A stretch of 64,000 nt of DNA from Liriodendron chinense (GCA_003013855.2 PVNU02000868.1:434001-498000), one strand, 5' to 3'. Numbered from the stretch's first letter, positions 34,348 to 46,301 are shown. Program-made: numbers and translations. The notes: generated by a model from the sequence alone, not told the origin.

Positions 34348-35260
34348 GAGGAAACATCACTCGCCATGGAACTCGTGTGTCAGTATGGGAAGGTGGCGTA
34401 GACGGTGCTGCTTGAGAGGGTTGGGGTCACCTTTCCGGAAACCCTCTATCAATCCCGCATCATTGCTGCTGCAAGAGTCGCTGTGATGAATTCTGACGAC
34501 ACCTGCCTTCCGTCTCCTTACTTGATGCAGCGGTTGTTATTGATGGTGGGCCTCCGGCAGCCATGGCCAACAACGGTCAGCTCCCCTCTCATCCAGTCAT
34601 AATGGCGGTTCTTCCCTTTCGTCTCTCATGTCGTTGCCTCCGTCAGCCATTATAAGCGATTCCCACCTCTGCCCTCCTTAGCCTTTTTCATTGCCATGAC
34701 CACTGTTCCCATCGAGTCTTTTCTCTGGCATCATCAGTAGGAACCGGAGCCGTCGCGGAGGGCAAACCTAAAACCGCTAGATGGGCCTGTGTCCCTTGCT
34801 GTCCAGAGGGCTCTCTCTCGCCCCGTTTGCTTTAGACGGTGGCCCTGTGCCTATTTCGATTCGATGGTGGGCCTTACTTCAGGGCCTCATGTAGAAGTGG
34901 ACCTCTTTGCAGGCCAATTTGGACTCAGATCAGTAATCCTGCTTCATATTGTTTTAGGACCAATTTGGGCCTGTCTTGTTGACTAATTTCAGGCTCCACC
35001 TTGAGCCCACGGACGGTCTATTACAAACGGACCAAACCCGGTTTCAGAACTTATTTAATGCTCACGTGCATTTTGAAACGGGCCATTTTGGGCTGGGTTT
35101 TGTTGTGGGGAGCGTCTGGGCCTCTGTTCCGAGCTTTCACCCATTCATATGATGTAGTGGGTCATGTGTCCGGTCCATTGGGTTGGGCTTCTTTTAGTTG
35201 TGGAATGATCTTTGCAATGCGTCTATGCCCATTTAAAGTGTAAATTTGTGAATGGGGAAT

Positions 35261-35306
<46 letters not shown>

Positions 35307-35372
35307 GGGTTTTCTACATTAGGTTTATGAGTACCATTGCTGGAGTATCATCGAAGCTCTCACAGGGATTGA
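34348..35372. other. GC-richer stretch without a recognised gene
   Basis: Short frames on the plus strand carry no motif that I recognise. A (GA)n microsatellite lies at 35274-35301. Confidence 0.45.
35274..35301. repeat. (GA)14 microsatellite
   Basis: Uninterrupted GA repeats, followed by CTTAGGGTTTTC. CT/GA runs are common in plant 5' leaders, but no gene is evident here. Confidence 0.9.
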
Positions 35373-35381
35373 GAGGAACAG

Positions 35382-35918
35382 GGAATCGGATTGCATGCGG
35401 AGTAACTCCGCACGCTCTTATCGTGCGGAGTAAACTCAGTTGGGCCCACATAGAATGTATATACTTCATCTATTCCGTCCATATGTTTTTCCAGCTCATT
35501 TTAGTGGTTGAGCCCAAAATTTAAGCATATGCAAATCTCAAGTGGATCATGCCAAGGGAAACAGTGGGAATAATGATTTCCACCGTTGAAACCTTCCCAG
35601 GCCGTACAGTGTTGTTTATTTGTCATCCAACCTGTTCATAAGATCACATGGATATGGATGAAGGGAAAAAACAAATATCAGCTTGATCCAAAACTTTTGT
35701 GTCCTCCAAGAATCTTTCAATGGTAGACATTCAGTTCACACTTTTCTTGTGGTGTGGTCCACTTTAGATTTTTATATGCTTCATTTTTTGGCACCATACC
35801 TAAAATGCTCTGTTACAATGGATGGACGGAGTGGATAAAATGCGTAAATCACTGTGGGCCCCACAGAGTTTACTCCGCACGCTAGCGTGCGGAGTTACTC
35901 AGTACGCAATCCGCGTCC
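35382..35918. mobile_element. Mutator-type MITE with perfect 9-bp TSD
   Basis: GAGGAACAG flanks both sides (35373-35381 and 35919-35927). The ends match in inverted orientation from GGAATCGGATTGC (left) and GGACGCGGATTGC (right, reverse complement). They continue through GAGTAACTCCGCACGCT and GTGCGGAGTAAACTC for about 60 bp. The 537-bp interior is the hairpin family core. This is the clearest evidence in the window that the GTGGTCCACCTGAG repeats are Mutator-type MITEs. Confidence 0.92.
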
Positions 35919-35989
35919 GAGGAACAGATTCTTTTGGGGCCCTCGTTTTAATTTTCGAGGACCGCCCGGCTCTAGCTTCAAGCGGGCAG

Positions 35990-36260
35990 TCTAGTCAGGG
36001 GCTCGTGGGGCCCACCGTGATGTATGTAGTGTATCCACTCCATCCATCCATTTTGACAGTTCATTTTAGGGTGGGATCCTAAAAAGAAGGCAGATTAAGG
36101 CCCAAGTGGACCACACCAAATATCAATGGTAGGAACTTAATATTGACTGTTTTCAGTGGTGTAGTCCACATGAGCTCTTGATCTGCCTCCTTTTTTGTCC
36201 CCTGCACTAAAATTAGCATTCAAAATGGATGGACAGCTGAGATAAAACAAACGCAATGTT
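35990..36260. repeat. hairpin MITE-like repeat fragment
   Basis: It contains GTGGGGCCCACCGTGATGTATGT-like and GGATGGACAGCTGAGATAAAAC-like outer words around the family core. Borders are unclear. Confidence 0.6.
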
Positions 36261-36795
36261 AATGGAGCATCAAACTTTAGGTCCATTGTTGTGGGATAGT
36301 AGTTTTAGGTATGGATTAAAGCTGTAGTAATATTACTACTACCACTAATGTTTATATCTATTGCAAAAGCACCCCATAGCCTATACTCAGTTAGTTTGTT
36401 TGTTTGTTTGTTTTTTTTTTTTTTTTTTTGGTTGTATTGTTTGCATTTTTTTGTTTATATCATCTTCTTGCATCCCCGCAATTGCTTAAAGAAGGGGGAG
36501 GTACTTATCGGTTGCCCTGGATACGAACCGGTTGAAAGCCGTGTCCCATCCTGAGTGAGCTCATCTCAACTAAGGCTCAAATCTTCTCCAGGTTGGCCCA
36601 ACCTCAATTCTCCTCTAATATTGGTGCCAACTTGGTTGAAAGTCGGCCTTCTTCTGTCATGAGGTCAGCTCGAGTTTACCCATAACATCGTAGATATATT
36701 TCCCTAAAATAACCTAGTAAAATTGATGAACGGGATGGGTCAATTTCTTATAAATATTAAGGTGGGACCCACAATAATGTCTAAATAGTAGCCAT
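36261..36795. other. no recognisable gene
   Basis: It holds a TTTG repeat plus T run at 36399-36430 and a stretch with GGATACGAACCGG at 36520. Nothing codes. Confidence 0.45.
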
Positions 36796-37360
36796 TTGAC
36801 ACAGGAAGGATGTGGTAAGGTCGATTACCGTCTCCCTCATCGGATAACCACCTTGAATCCATGAGGCTTTCGGGACTCCTTAACCGAACTTTCTTGAAAT
36901 CCATGAGGAATTAAAACAAGAAATAATTTCTAAAAAATTATAAATAATTAATTGATAATTAAAAATGAGATTAAAATTGTTTAAATAAGAAATTGTAATC
37001 TAAGACAGAGTTTTAGTGTTAAACTCCAACTCAAACATTCAAAAAACGTTACTTACTATAAATAATACTACCTCTATTCCTACTAGATGTCATGGTTTTT
37101 CGCAAAAAATACTAAGTTTCTAAACCATTTCAATCAGGTCATTCTCCTAAGTTTTCTAAGCACTTTCCATGTTGGCACAACTTTTAATTACAACTCAAAG
37201 GATCAAAAGTTATACTTTGATCTAAAACTTATTATTTATAATAAAAATGAAAAGAAACTAAACTTTTGACCGTTGATAAGAGGGAATCTCACAAATCTGG
37301 CATTGGCAATTTAACATAGTGGGGTTGGTTGGCTTAAGTAGCTTAAGCTACCCAAAATCA
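36796..37360. repeat. dispersed repeat, copy 2
   Basis: It shares the beginning (ACACAGGAAGGATGTGG) and end (TAAGCTACCCAAAATC) with the element at 28522-28979, and the AT-rich middle with an ACTATTTATAG-like or TATAAATAATAC-like word. It is more diverged than copy 1 and about 100 bp longer. Confidence 0.65.
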
Positions 37361-37934
37361 TATATTATACATCCCATGACTCATTCTGAATTGCAAGAGA
37401 TGACTGTCTTACGATCCTGATGGCCCCATGTCACTTTCATCTCTAATTGGGCTTCCTCTAGTCCATCTTAGCCATGAAAATATATGTAGCCCGCATCACC
37501 ATTCAATACCCACTGTTTCCTGCATTGTGGTCCACTTGAGATGTGGATCTACCTCATCTTTTGGCTCAGGTGATAAAATGATATGGAGAAACTAACTGAT
37601 CAAGTTGATTTCTCAAAAAACATTATGATAGATCACCCTGTGATCTTATCAGTGGTGTATGTTAATATGCATTGTTTCTGTACAGAGAGAGACGTGTGAC
37701 TTCAACGGTTGGCATTCAATGCTGACTTTTCTGCCCGAATGGCCTCCTTGGGTATTGGATTTGCCTAATTTTTGGGCCGCGCTTATAATGATGTGGACAG
37801 GTTGGCTTGTCATGAATATCACATTTGAGCTTTTCCTACTCATTATTTCCGTAGGGCATTTTAGTTTGATTTGCTTCATCTTTGGATCCACCACTTAAAT
37901 CGATCATGAAATTGGTGGATGGGTAGATTCATAG

Positions 37935-38396
37935 TTAAGGGTGTCAAGGGGCCAAGTTAGGGCCGGGCCAATCTATGTCCAAGCCCGGCCGTCTCTCTCA
38001 ACTTATGCCCAAACTTAGCCTAGACCCGTGATTGGCCACAATAATCCGCCCCAGCATGGCCTTTTACATAGAAAAAAGAAGAAATTATTCTTTAATCCCA
38101 TGCTGCTTTTCCATGTACATAAAAAGAAAAAATCATCAAAACTATAAAGAATAAAAGGAGTATTAGGAGGGAGATTGATTTTTAGGAAAAATTTAAATTT
38201 TAAATTAAAAAATATATTCGGGTCAATCCAGTTTGTCGGGCTTTTGAACAACCTAATCCAAGTCTGCCCTGTTTGAAAAATGGGCTTATATTTTAGGCCC
38301 AAGCCCGGCCCGCAGGCCAATACTCAAGTCCAAGCCCGGCCAAATGCGGCCCAGGCCCGAAGGCCCTTTGAGCCAACCCAGTTCATTGACCGCCGT
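37935..38396. mobile_element. hAT-like non-autonomous element (decayed)
   Basis: It starts TTAAGGGTGTCAA and ends CATTGACCGCCGT, a partial inverted match. The interior is rich in AAGCCCGGCC words. It is absent from the paralogous position in copy C (about 61100-61125), so the two flanks are probably a decayed 8-bp duplication (ATTCATAG and ATTTGTAC). Confidence 0.5.
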
Positions 38397-39072
38397 ATTT
38401 GTACCAAACATCATGGTAGGCCTCGGGTTTTCTACGGTGGTTGTTCACTGTTGACTATTTCCTTTGGAGTGGCCCACTTGATCTTTGGATCTACCTTATT
38501 TTTCTGTCCACCACCAAAATTGATCCAGCAAAAATGCTGAGTGGGGTGATTTTCATAAAATTTATGGTGGACCCCACAATCTTGTTGATTGTGGATGTTT
38601 AGTAAGCATTGTTTCCCTCCATGCAGTTCGCTTGGGATGAGTGATGGATGGGGCGGATTTGTCACAAACATCATGATGGACCATACGGTAGTTGTTCAAT
38701 GTCCACCGTATCCTTCTGTGTGGCCCCCTTGAGCATTGAATCTACTTAATCTTGGGGGCCACCATCTAAAATTATCTAGAGAAACTGGTGGGTGGAGTGG
38801 ATTTGTAAAAAAAATCATCGTGGGCCCAGGATGGGAATTTAATAACCACTGTTCAATTGACTCTTTCGTTCCATGTGGCCCACTTGAGCTTTGCATCTTC
38901 CTCATTATTCGAACAATCACCTAAAATGATTAGGAGAAACTGATGAATGGGGTGGATTTGTTACAAATGTGACGGTGGAGCTCAAGTGTTTCAACAATGG
39001 GCGTTCAATCGTCCTACTCGTGCGAGTAACCGTGTGAGGAGACTCGCGAGAGAATCATACCCCGCCAACCCC

Positions 39073-39459
39073 GGAAAATTTTTTGCTACACCCACGAGTT
39101 AGCTACGCTTGCTACACCGGGTGTAGAAATGACCTCAGCATGATGTATTTGTTGTATCCGACGCCGTCCATTCATTTTACGAGATTATTTTAGGTCATTA
39201 TATCAAAAAACAAAAAAAACGCAGATACCAAGCTAAAGTTGTGCTTAAGAAATTTTTAATGGTTGGCGTTCACTCTCCACTATTTTCTTTGCTTAGTCCA
39301 CTTGAGCTTTGTATCTGCCTCATTTTTTGTGTCATGCCCTAAAATTATCTCGCCAAATGGATGGACGACGTGGATACAGCACATAAATCATGGTGATGTC
39401 ATTCCTACACCCGGTGTAGCTAGCGTGGCTAACTCTTGGGTGTAGCAAAAAATTTCTCC
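39073..39459. mobile_element. Mutator-type MITE inserted in the promoter of copy A
   Basis: The terminal inverted repeats extend about 70 bp. The left end includes GCTACACCCACGAGTTAGC and the right end its inverted form. GCCAACCCC lies on both sides (39064-39072 and 39460-39468), and the match could be read as up to 12 bp. Copy C at about 62000-62010 has the uninterrupted site, a natural empty-site control. Confidence 0.92.
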
Positions 39460-39538
39460 CGCCAACCCCTTGATTCAAATATATCAAAGGAACGTCCTCT
39501 CCCTCATTCACAAACCCTCTCTCTCTGCCTGAAACGCC

Positions 39539-40003
39539 ATGGATCCTCAAGAGACTCCACCACCACCACCATCACCCGACCGTCCCTCATCAACGTGGCT
39601 AGAATTCGCCCTCATCGTCTGCATCTCTATCTTGGGATGCATCATTTGCGCCCTCTACTGCCACAATCTCGGGAAGATCATGTTGAGTACCACAGGTGGT
39701 GCCATCGACGTAGCCGCTCCCTGGGCTATCAGGTCGATGGTCCAAGGCGCATTCACTACCTGGGTTATCAGGATGGTCCAAGTCGCATTAAGGATCTTCC
39801 GATCAGCCACCCATCATGATCATGCACCCTCCATCGCCCAAGAAGGAGACGTCGCTCTGGTCCATGATCATACGTCCTCCTCCGTTGCTTCACAAGGAGA
39901 CGTCACTCCGGTCCATGATCATGCCCCCTCCGTCGCTCAAGAAGAAGACAATGCTCTGTACCCCATTTCTGGCCTCCAAAAGGAGAAAAGATGCCGAAAA
40001 TGA
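39539..40003 (+). CDS. hypothetical membrane-anchored repeat protein, copy A (short form)
   Basis: The ATG at 39539 lies in CGCCATGGATCC, a good plant start context, behind a CT-rich leader. The 154-residue product starts MDPQETPPPPP. It has two hydrophobic segments (about residues 22-42 and 53-68) and then three units of a 16-residue repeat (HDHAPSIAQEGDVALV type). It ends soon afterwards (GLQKEKRCRK). Compared with copy C (62103-63203) it has three repeat units instead of eleven. It also lacks the acidic 15-residue repeat C-terminus, because about 0.3 kb is missing near 39980-39996. I do not recognise the family. A 387-bp MITE sits about 80 bp upstream. The copy may be expressed or a decaying paralogue. 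Confidence 0.55.
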   Translation: MDPQETPPPPPSPDRPSSTWLEFALIVCISILGCIICALYCHNLGKIMLSTTGGAIDVAAPWAIRSMVQGAFTTWVIRMVQVALRIFRSATHHDHAPSIAQEGDVALVHDHTSSSVASQGDVTPVHDHAPSVAQEEDNALYPISGLQKEKRCRK

Positions 40004-40740
40004 GAGTTGGCTTTGTTTCTTGAATATGATTGGGATCATGGGTTATTGTTTTTCTGGCTTTTGTTTTTGTTCTGTTTGCTGTATGGGGGGTTTGGCTTCT
40101 TTTCTTTCCTCTTGTTGGTTTGGTCTCATGTTCTTGGTTCTTGGCGCTCTCTCTCTCTCTCTCTCTCTCTCATTATGAGATGAGAACGATGGAAGCTTGG
40201 GATTTTCTTGGGTTTTTGTTGTTTGTTTCGGGTTTAGATTTTGGTTTCAGCTTGCTGAGTTTCCCTTGCTTCTCTGACTTTCTATTTTTTCTTTCCCATG
40301 TATGATGAGGAAGAGATGAGAATGATGGGTGGTGGAATTCTTGTTTTTGAGTTTTGGGATCATGTTTTTCTCCATTATATTGGGTTTTTGAAATTCTATT
40401 TCTTAGGATTTGTGTTTGGCTTTTGGGATTCATGTTTCTCTGTTGAGTTTGTTGGCAGCATGTTATTGCAGTATATTGTACGTTTGCAACTCAACTTCTT
40501 TTAATGGATACCGAAGGAGCTGCTTCTTCCGCCTTCTCTCTTTTAATGGAAATTTCATCTTCTCGAGTTGTGTTTGGCTTATGGGATTCGCGTTTTTCTA
40601 TTGAGCTTGTTGGTGGAATGTTATTACAGCAGCGCATGTACGTGAACGTATATTGTACGTTTGCAACACAATCTAAGAAAATATATGACAGGTCTCACAT
40701 GGACGTATGATCTAAACCAATTAATCATTTAATGTAACAC
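40004..40740. other. 3' region of copy A, CT microsatellite
   Basis: It contains a (CT)n tract at about 40149-40170, followed by ATTATGAGATGAGAACGATG. The same landmark is in copies B and C. Overlapping frames here are T-rich and carry no domain, so it is probably 3' untranslated sequence. Confidence 0.5.
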
Positions 40741-41729
40741 TGACATTAACGTCGACCTTGCTTACTTTAGGGTCGACGTTACAGAACCATGTGGTCCACC
40801 CAAGTGGGCCAGTCAGTGTAGAGCTGCCTGGGGCTTAGCAAAACTCTAATCTAATGTGTGCTCCAACTACGATTTAGTAAGTAGTTTTGTACTGGACTGA
40901 CCCTGGATGGCACAGCGCTGCAAAGGATCTGGACCATCCATTTAGTGGTCCACCTTTATGACAAGACACAGCTAATAAATGGTACTGATTGGAAGTGGTC
41001 AGTTTAAATCTACGGCTGAGGAGAAAGCGTACAGATTGATTACTAAAATCAGCAAATCACGTGTAAATTTTTAAACACTAGGCCCATCCATGAGGTGGCC
41101 CGTCGGATCCATTTAGATACTCGTCAATCTGAGTTAAGGTTAATCCATTTATAAATGGTACTTGTTCTGTGTTGTCTGAATGAATGATGGGATTGGGTCA
41201 TTTTTTTGTACACGAGCGGCCAGGATGGGGCAATCTAGACCATCGATCTGATAGGCTTGCAAGTGATGGGCCTTTCTCCTAAACTCGACGGGTCAATCCT
41301 AACTCTTCCGTCCAGGGCATAGAGTATAAGATTAAGAAAGAACGGCAGCAACTATTGAGATTTGGATGGTTGGGATCTTATAACCCGGGAGGTTTTTGGG
41401 TTACCATCCATCCATGGTTAGAACCGTCATATGGAAGGGCAGAATCACGGTCACTGGTCCTTTTCTTTTTTCACATGACATGTGCATGGTTAAATCATTG
41501 ATCTGGACTGGGTCATTAGGTCGCCATTGATCTGGACTGGGTCATTAGGTCGCCGTAACTTTTCATGGCCCACCTAGAAAGCAGATATCGATCAAAGGAT
41601 GCCAACCCTTGCAAACATTTAGCTTACTTCTCATAACCGTTGAGATGGTTATGGTCATCTAATCAAAATGGTCAACACAAAGTGGACCTATCGGTCTTGA
41701 TTATTGCACATTTCATGCTATCCAAAGGG

Positions 41730-41782
41730 GGCGCGACTTAGGTGAGATCCCGGAACCAGCGAAGTCCGTGGGATCCTGACGT
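41730..41782 (+). repeat. left TIR of the MULE
   Basis: About 53 bp matching 51229-51281 in inverted orientation with 6 mismatches, ending in the shared CTGACGT word. An extended partial match follows to about 41840. Confidence 0.9.
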
Positions 41783-41944
41783 GGCGGAGCCGCATTGGTC
41801 CACCAAGCGGCATATATGCTAGGCATTTACACGTGAGAGACGGCATCGTTTAGCGGTCGTTTTCTCCGTTTTCTCTCTCCATGCGTCTCTTCCTCTCCCT
41901 CGCAAAGGAAGCGGATTGTGTACGAACTCAATACCCTTGCATTA

Positions 41945-42390
41945 AACTAGATGTGGTCCACCGTGATTTATCTATTTTATCTAATCTGTTCATCCACTTT
42001 AACAGATAATTTTATGGGTTGAGACAAAAAATGAAGCATTTAAATTTCTTAAGCGGACCACACCACAGGAAAAAGTGTGAATTGAATGTGTACCATTGAA
42101 AAATTCTTGAGGGCCACGGAAGTTTTGGATCCAACTGATATTTGTTTTTTGCCATCATCAATGTTTCCGTGATCTTGTGAACGGATTGGATGACTAAGAA
42201 ACATCACTACGGGCCCTCGAAAGGTTTCAACGGTGGGAATCATTATACCCACTGTTTCCTGTGGTATGGTCCACCTGAATTTTGGATATGCTTCAATTTT
42301 GGCTTCAACCCCTTATATGAGCTGGAAAAACAGATGAACAGTGTAGATAAATCACATGCATTTACAGTCGGCCCAACTCAGTTTACTCAG
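41945..42390. repeat. hairpin MITE-like repeat inside the MULE, near its left end
   Basis: Inverted arms near 42050-42080 and 42250-42285 carry the GGACCACACCACAGG-like and TGTGGTATGGTCCACCTGAA-like words of the family. It lies between the left TIR and the putative transposase leader. Confidence 0.65.
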
Positions 42391-42439
42391 TACAATGAGA
42401 GACTAAGTCAACCTGATTTTCCCTCGTACCCGAGGAGAG

Positions 42440-42518
42440 GAGAGAACCTGTTCTCTCTCTCTCTCTCTCTCCGTCTCTCTCTCTCCAACAGTGGCAGCAG
42501 GAGGAAGCTTTACACAGG
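42440..42518 (+). promoter_or_regulatory. possible transposase 5' leader with CT repeats and splice donor
   Basis: A CT-rich run (about 42452-42484) precedes AACAGTGGCAGCAGG and a CACAG/GTTCTT donor-like site at about 42518. The matching acceptor could be CAATCTTCAG at about 43436-43445, just before the ATG at 43461. This would give an intron in the 5' leader, common in plant transposase genes. It is inferred from sequence pattern only. Confidence 0.35.
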
Positions 42519-43435
42519 TTCTTTTTCTTCATATTAACTTTTTTTTTCATATTAACTTTAATTATAAATCATTCTTTAACAAAAAAAAAAAAAAAAAAAA
42601 GACTCTCTAGCTTAAAAACTCCAGCCAACTATAGGATTTTTTTCATATAGCTTTTTTTTCCCCTTTTAGATTGGTTTATAATAAATTTAAGAACCATAAA
42701 AAATGAAAAAAAAAAACCTTTTTTTTTAAAAAATTTCTCATACATGTATTTTACAGAATTTTCTTTCTCAGACATGTATTTTACAGAAAATATTATTGAA
42801 TTTATGTAGGAGGAGAGTCCTCAATTAAGAAAGATTACAATTAATTACAGATTAATCAAATTTAATCATAACTTGAATCAAATCTAACTATAATGAACCA
42901 CCACTTAATAAGATTTAGATATAAAAAGAATAATTCAAGAAAGAATGATTTTCTAAATATTTATGATTATGAAATCATATTTCTCAAAAAAAAAAAAAAA
43001 AATTGTGCATAGCAAGAACTTTAAGTATGAGGATTTTTCACATTGAGTATTTTTTTCCCAATTGAAATTCCTATTTGGAGAGCTTAATTGAAGAAATTTC
43101 TTTTAAATTAAATATTTAGGAATTTTTCTAATTGAAATCTATAAAAGTTTCTATTGCGGGTCCTTGATTAGAGAATTTTCTTTTAGTTTGAATGTATTGT
43201 TATGAATCAAATTTTCATTATTTAGGAATTTTTTATATTAAAAAAATTCTAATTAAAATCACTAATTAGAATTCTCATTCATCCAAACACCCTTTAAATA
43301 AAGTTGTCGAAGTGTAATTTCTAAAGTAACTCAATGAAATTGACAATTTTTCTTATTTTAGGAGATATTATTTCATCGATGCACACATTTCATATAAATG
43401 AATACACACATCTTGTTAATTGTTATTTTGCTTTG
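42519..43435. other. AT-rich leader intron or intergenic DNA
   Basis: Very AT-rich with several A and T runs (for example 42581-42600 and 42985-43002). The word CATCCAAACACCC near 43279 resembles a hAT MITE end. No frame is supported. Confidence 0.4.
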
Positions 43436-43460
43436 CAATCTTCAGATCATTTTCTCAACC

Positions 43461-46301
43461 ATGGAGAGTCAAGCATTATCTCAACCATGTCGAAGGTTAG
43501 AATTTAATATTGGAATGAATGATCAAGAAGCAAGCCGGCAGAGAATGAAGCTAGATGAAGAACCAAAACTCGGAATAGAATTTGCTTCCGACGAGATGGC
43601 ATATGAGTTTTACAATAAATATGCTAAGAATATAGGGTTCAGCGTTCGAAAGTCAGGTACAAAAAAATCAGATAATGGTATCTTAGTTAAAAGAAAGTTT
43701 TGTTGTTCTAAAGAGGGTCAAAGATGTGAAAAAAAAGATATCCATGATCGAAAGTTCACTCGTCTGATTACAAGAACTAGTTGTCTAGCATGCATGACTA
43801 TTAACCTTCAAGCGAATGGAAAGTTTAGAATTACCAAGTTTGTGTCAGAGCATAACCACGAGATTGTCACACCATTAAAGGTACACATGTTAAGGTCACA
43901 AAGAGGTTTGACTGATGATAAAAAAGTTGATGTGGGTATCGCAGATGATTCAGGGCTAAAACCCAAACAATCTTATGAATATTTAAGTAGATAGCATGGA
44001 GGTCGAGAGAATTTGGGTTTCTCTCTCGGTGATTATAGAAATTACTTATGGAGGAAGCGGATGAAAGCAATGGCAAAAGGTGATGCAGGAGCCATTTTAG
44101 AATATTTTCAAAAAAGGAAACTGGAGGATCCATCTTTCTTTTATGCAATACAAGTAGATGAAGATGATTTGATCACGAACATGTTCTGGGTCGATGGGAA
44201 GTCAATATCAGACTATAGCGTTTTTGGGGATGTGGTTTGCTTTGATACCACATACAGAACAAATAATTATGGACGGTCATTTGCCCCATTTATTGGGGTA
44301 AATCATCATAAGCAAACTGTAATATTTGGTGCGGCTTTATTATACGATGAAACTATCGAATCTTTCAAGTGGTTGTTTGAAACATTTTTAATTGCGATGT
44401 CTGGAAAACAACCAAAGACAATATTAACAGATCAAGATGCCGCAATGGCTAATGCAATAGCTTCAGTGATGCCAAAAACGTACCATCGTTTATGTATCTG
44501 GCATATTTTCAAAAATGCTGCCAAGCACCTCAGCCATTTATTTAGTGCCTCAAAATGTTTTAAACATGATTTTAGTATGTGCGTATATGATTATGAGGAT
44601 GAGGAAGAGTTTTTAACTGCATGGAATAAAATGCTCGAGAAGTATGATTTAACGCACAACAAGTGGTTACAAGATCTATTTAAACAAAGGGAAAAATGGG
44701 CTTTGGTTTATGGAAGAAATACATTTTGTGGTGACATGAAGAGTACGCAACGGAGTGAGAGTATGAATAGTCTTTTGAAAAAATATCTTAACTCCAAGCA
44801 AAATCTCTTGCTTTTCTTCACTCAATATGAACGGGTACTAGTTGATCGTCGATATGGGGAATCCGTAGCTAATTTTAAAATGAGACAAAGTACTCCAGTA
44901 ATGTTTGTTAATGTGGCGATGTTGAAGGAAGCAGCAAAAGTTTATACTCCGAAAGTGTTTGGGATGTTTCAAGATGAATATAATAAATTTCTTAGTCATT
45001 CAATTTATAAGTGTGGTGAATTTGGCACGGTTACAGAGTTTCGAGTTACTCATAATGACAAAGATGAATGGCGTACTGTCAGATTCGACTCTTTAGACAA
45101 TACAGTGACGTGCAGCTGCAAGAAGTTTGAGTTTGTGGGAATCTTATGTAGCCATGCATTGAAAGTTTTAGATTATTATAATGTAAAAGTACTTCCTCCT
45201 CGTTATATTATAAAGAGATGGCAACAAGATGCAAAGTTGGGTTTTGCTAGTAATCATACTAGGTTAACAACACAAGATGATTGTAATATTGCTTCAGGTA
45301 AGCGATATAATTATTTGTGTCGTAAGCTTCTTAAAATTGCAACAATGGCTGAGGAACATGATGAGGTGTTTAAATTTATTGATAGATATGCAGATAAATT
45401 TCATGATGAAGTGATGGAATATGTGAAAAATATTAAAGAACCTCCAGTAAAGCCGCCTGAAGTGGATAATGAAAGTGCGGATAATGAACATGACGAGCCT
45501 ACGGAAAGTTTAGATACTAATGGTGCACAGTATGAGCCGTTTGAAAGTATATGTACTGAACATGCATGCACTGAGCAGATAGAAAGTGTGGATATTGAAA
45601 GCCTATGTCCTGAGTTAAAAGAAAAAGATATCATTTTTGTTGACAGTCTGAGTTCACAAACTGTAGCTGGGGTTAAAGTAAAGCCTAAAGTTGGAGGCAG
45701 TCGTCGTGCGTTTAAAAATCCGCTAGATAAAGTTGGGAAGAAAAGATCTCGAACTAAACCTGTTCAGCCACAAGGAAATCAAGAAAGACAGGAAAATGCC
45801 CAAGCACCAAACATCAGGCACTCTCAGTATCTACATTCACCTTATCCATTTATATTATCTAAATTCAATCACTTTAATCAGGCATTATTAACGACTTCTT
45901 TTCAAATCTTGTCATATCAGATATTATTGTTGTTAAATTTTCTGATCATTTTTGTCCTATATTAGGGGTCACATATTCCAGTGGGCCGTCCTTTTGGATT
46001 ATCAACTGGAGCTCATGCGATGATGGGTTACACTCCTGGACCTAGTGGATCCATCAATATACCATATGCTCAAAATCAGCATCAGTTTCTTAATGTTATC
46101 ATGTTTCAACAAAACTCTTCTATCGTTGGATCTCAGGTGAAAGTGAGATTTACTTTAATAGATTTAGAATATTAATTATCACATTCATATAATTTGTGCT
46201 TATTGAAGTTTTTCTTTTTTTGGTACTAGACTTCTAATGTATCTGGAGCTAGCTGTCAATTCCCATCTAATAACAATCAGTCACCATCTACGTTTCAATA
46301 A
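43461..46301 (+). pseudogene. FAR1/FHY3-related MULE transposase gene with one in-frame TAG
   Basis: The ATG at 43461 (context AACCATGG) opens a protein with the FAR1/FHY3 order. The FAR1 DNA-binding domain spans about residues 40-138 (FASDEMAYEFYNKYAKNIGF, then a WRKY-GCM1-type zinc site ending EHNHE). The MULE transposase domain follows (VVCFDTTYRTNNYG, ILTDQDAAMANAI, CIWHIFKNAAKHL) and then a SWIM zinc finger (CSCKKFEFVGILCSH). The frame is open except for a TAG at 43992-43994, in the conserved link SYEYLSR-stop-HGGRENLGF, where relatives have Gln, so CAG to TAG is likely. After about 45830 the coding region is probably spliced. Exons at 45966-46136 (GSHIPVGRPFGLS) and 46230-46301 (TSNVSGASCQFPSNN, stop) share a frame across a CAG/GTGAAA donor and a CTAG acceptor. 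The donor of the preceding intron is unresolved. It lies in a MULE with TIRs, so it is more likely the element's transposase than a domesticated host gene. Confidence 0.88.

Larger units (their letters stand above)
37380..41600 (+). repeat. segmental duplicon, copy A
   Basis: This block is collinear with 60640-64000 (copy C) across the upstream region, the repeat-protein gene and the downstream region. Its 3' part is also collinear with 58550-59900 (copy B). Shared landmarks are GGTGTACGTTAATATGC-like, GGGTATTGGATTTGCC, the CT-rich leader with GAAACGCCATGGATCC, and GAACGATGGAAGC. Copy A differs by two transposon insertions and a deletion in the gene. Confidence 0.85.

Noticed and set aside
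37935..38396. Gene in the AAGCCCGGCC-rich stretch
   Set aside because: The region is absent from copy C and has transposon-like ends; its minus-strand frame has no domain.
43461..46301. Domesticated host FRS gene rather than a transposase
   Set aside because: Not excluded, but matched TIRs with a 9-11 bp duplication enclose it and it carries a nonsense codon, so the element's own transposase is the simpler reading.
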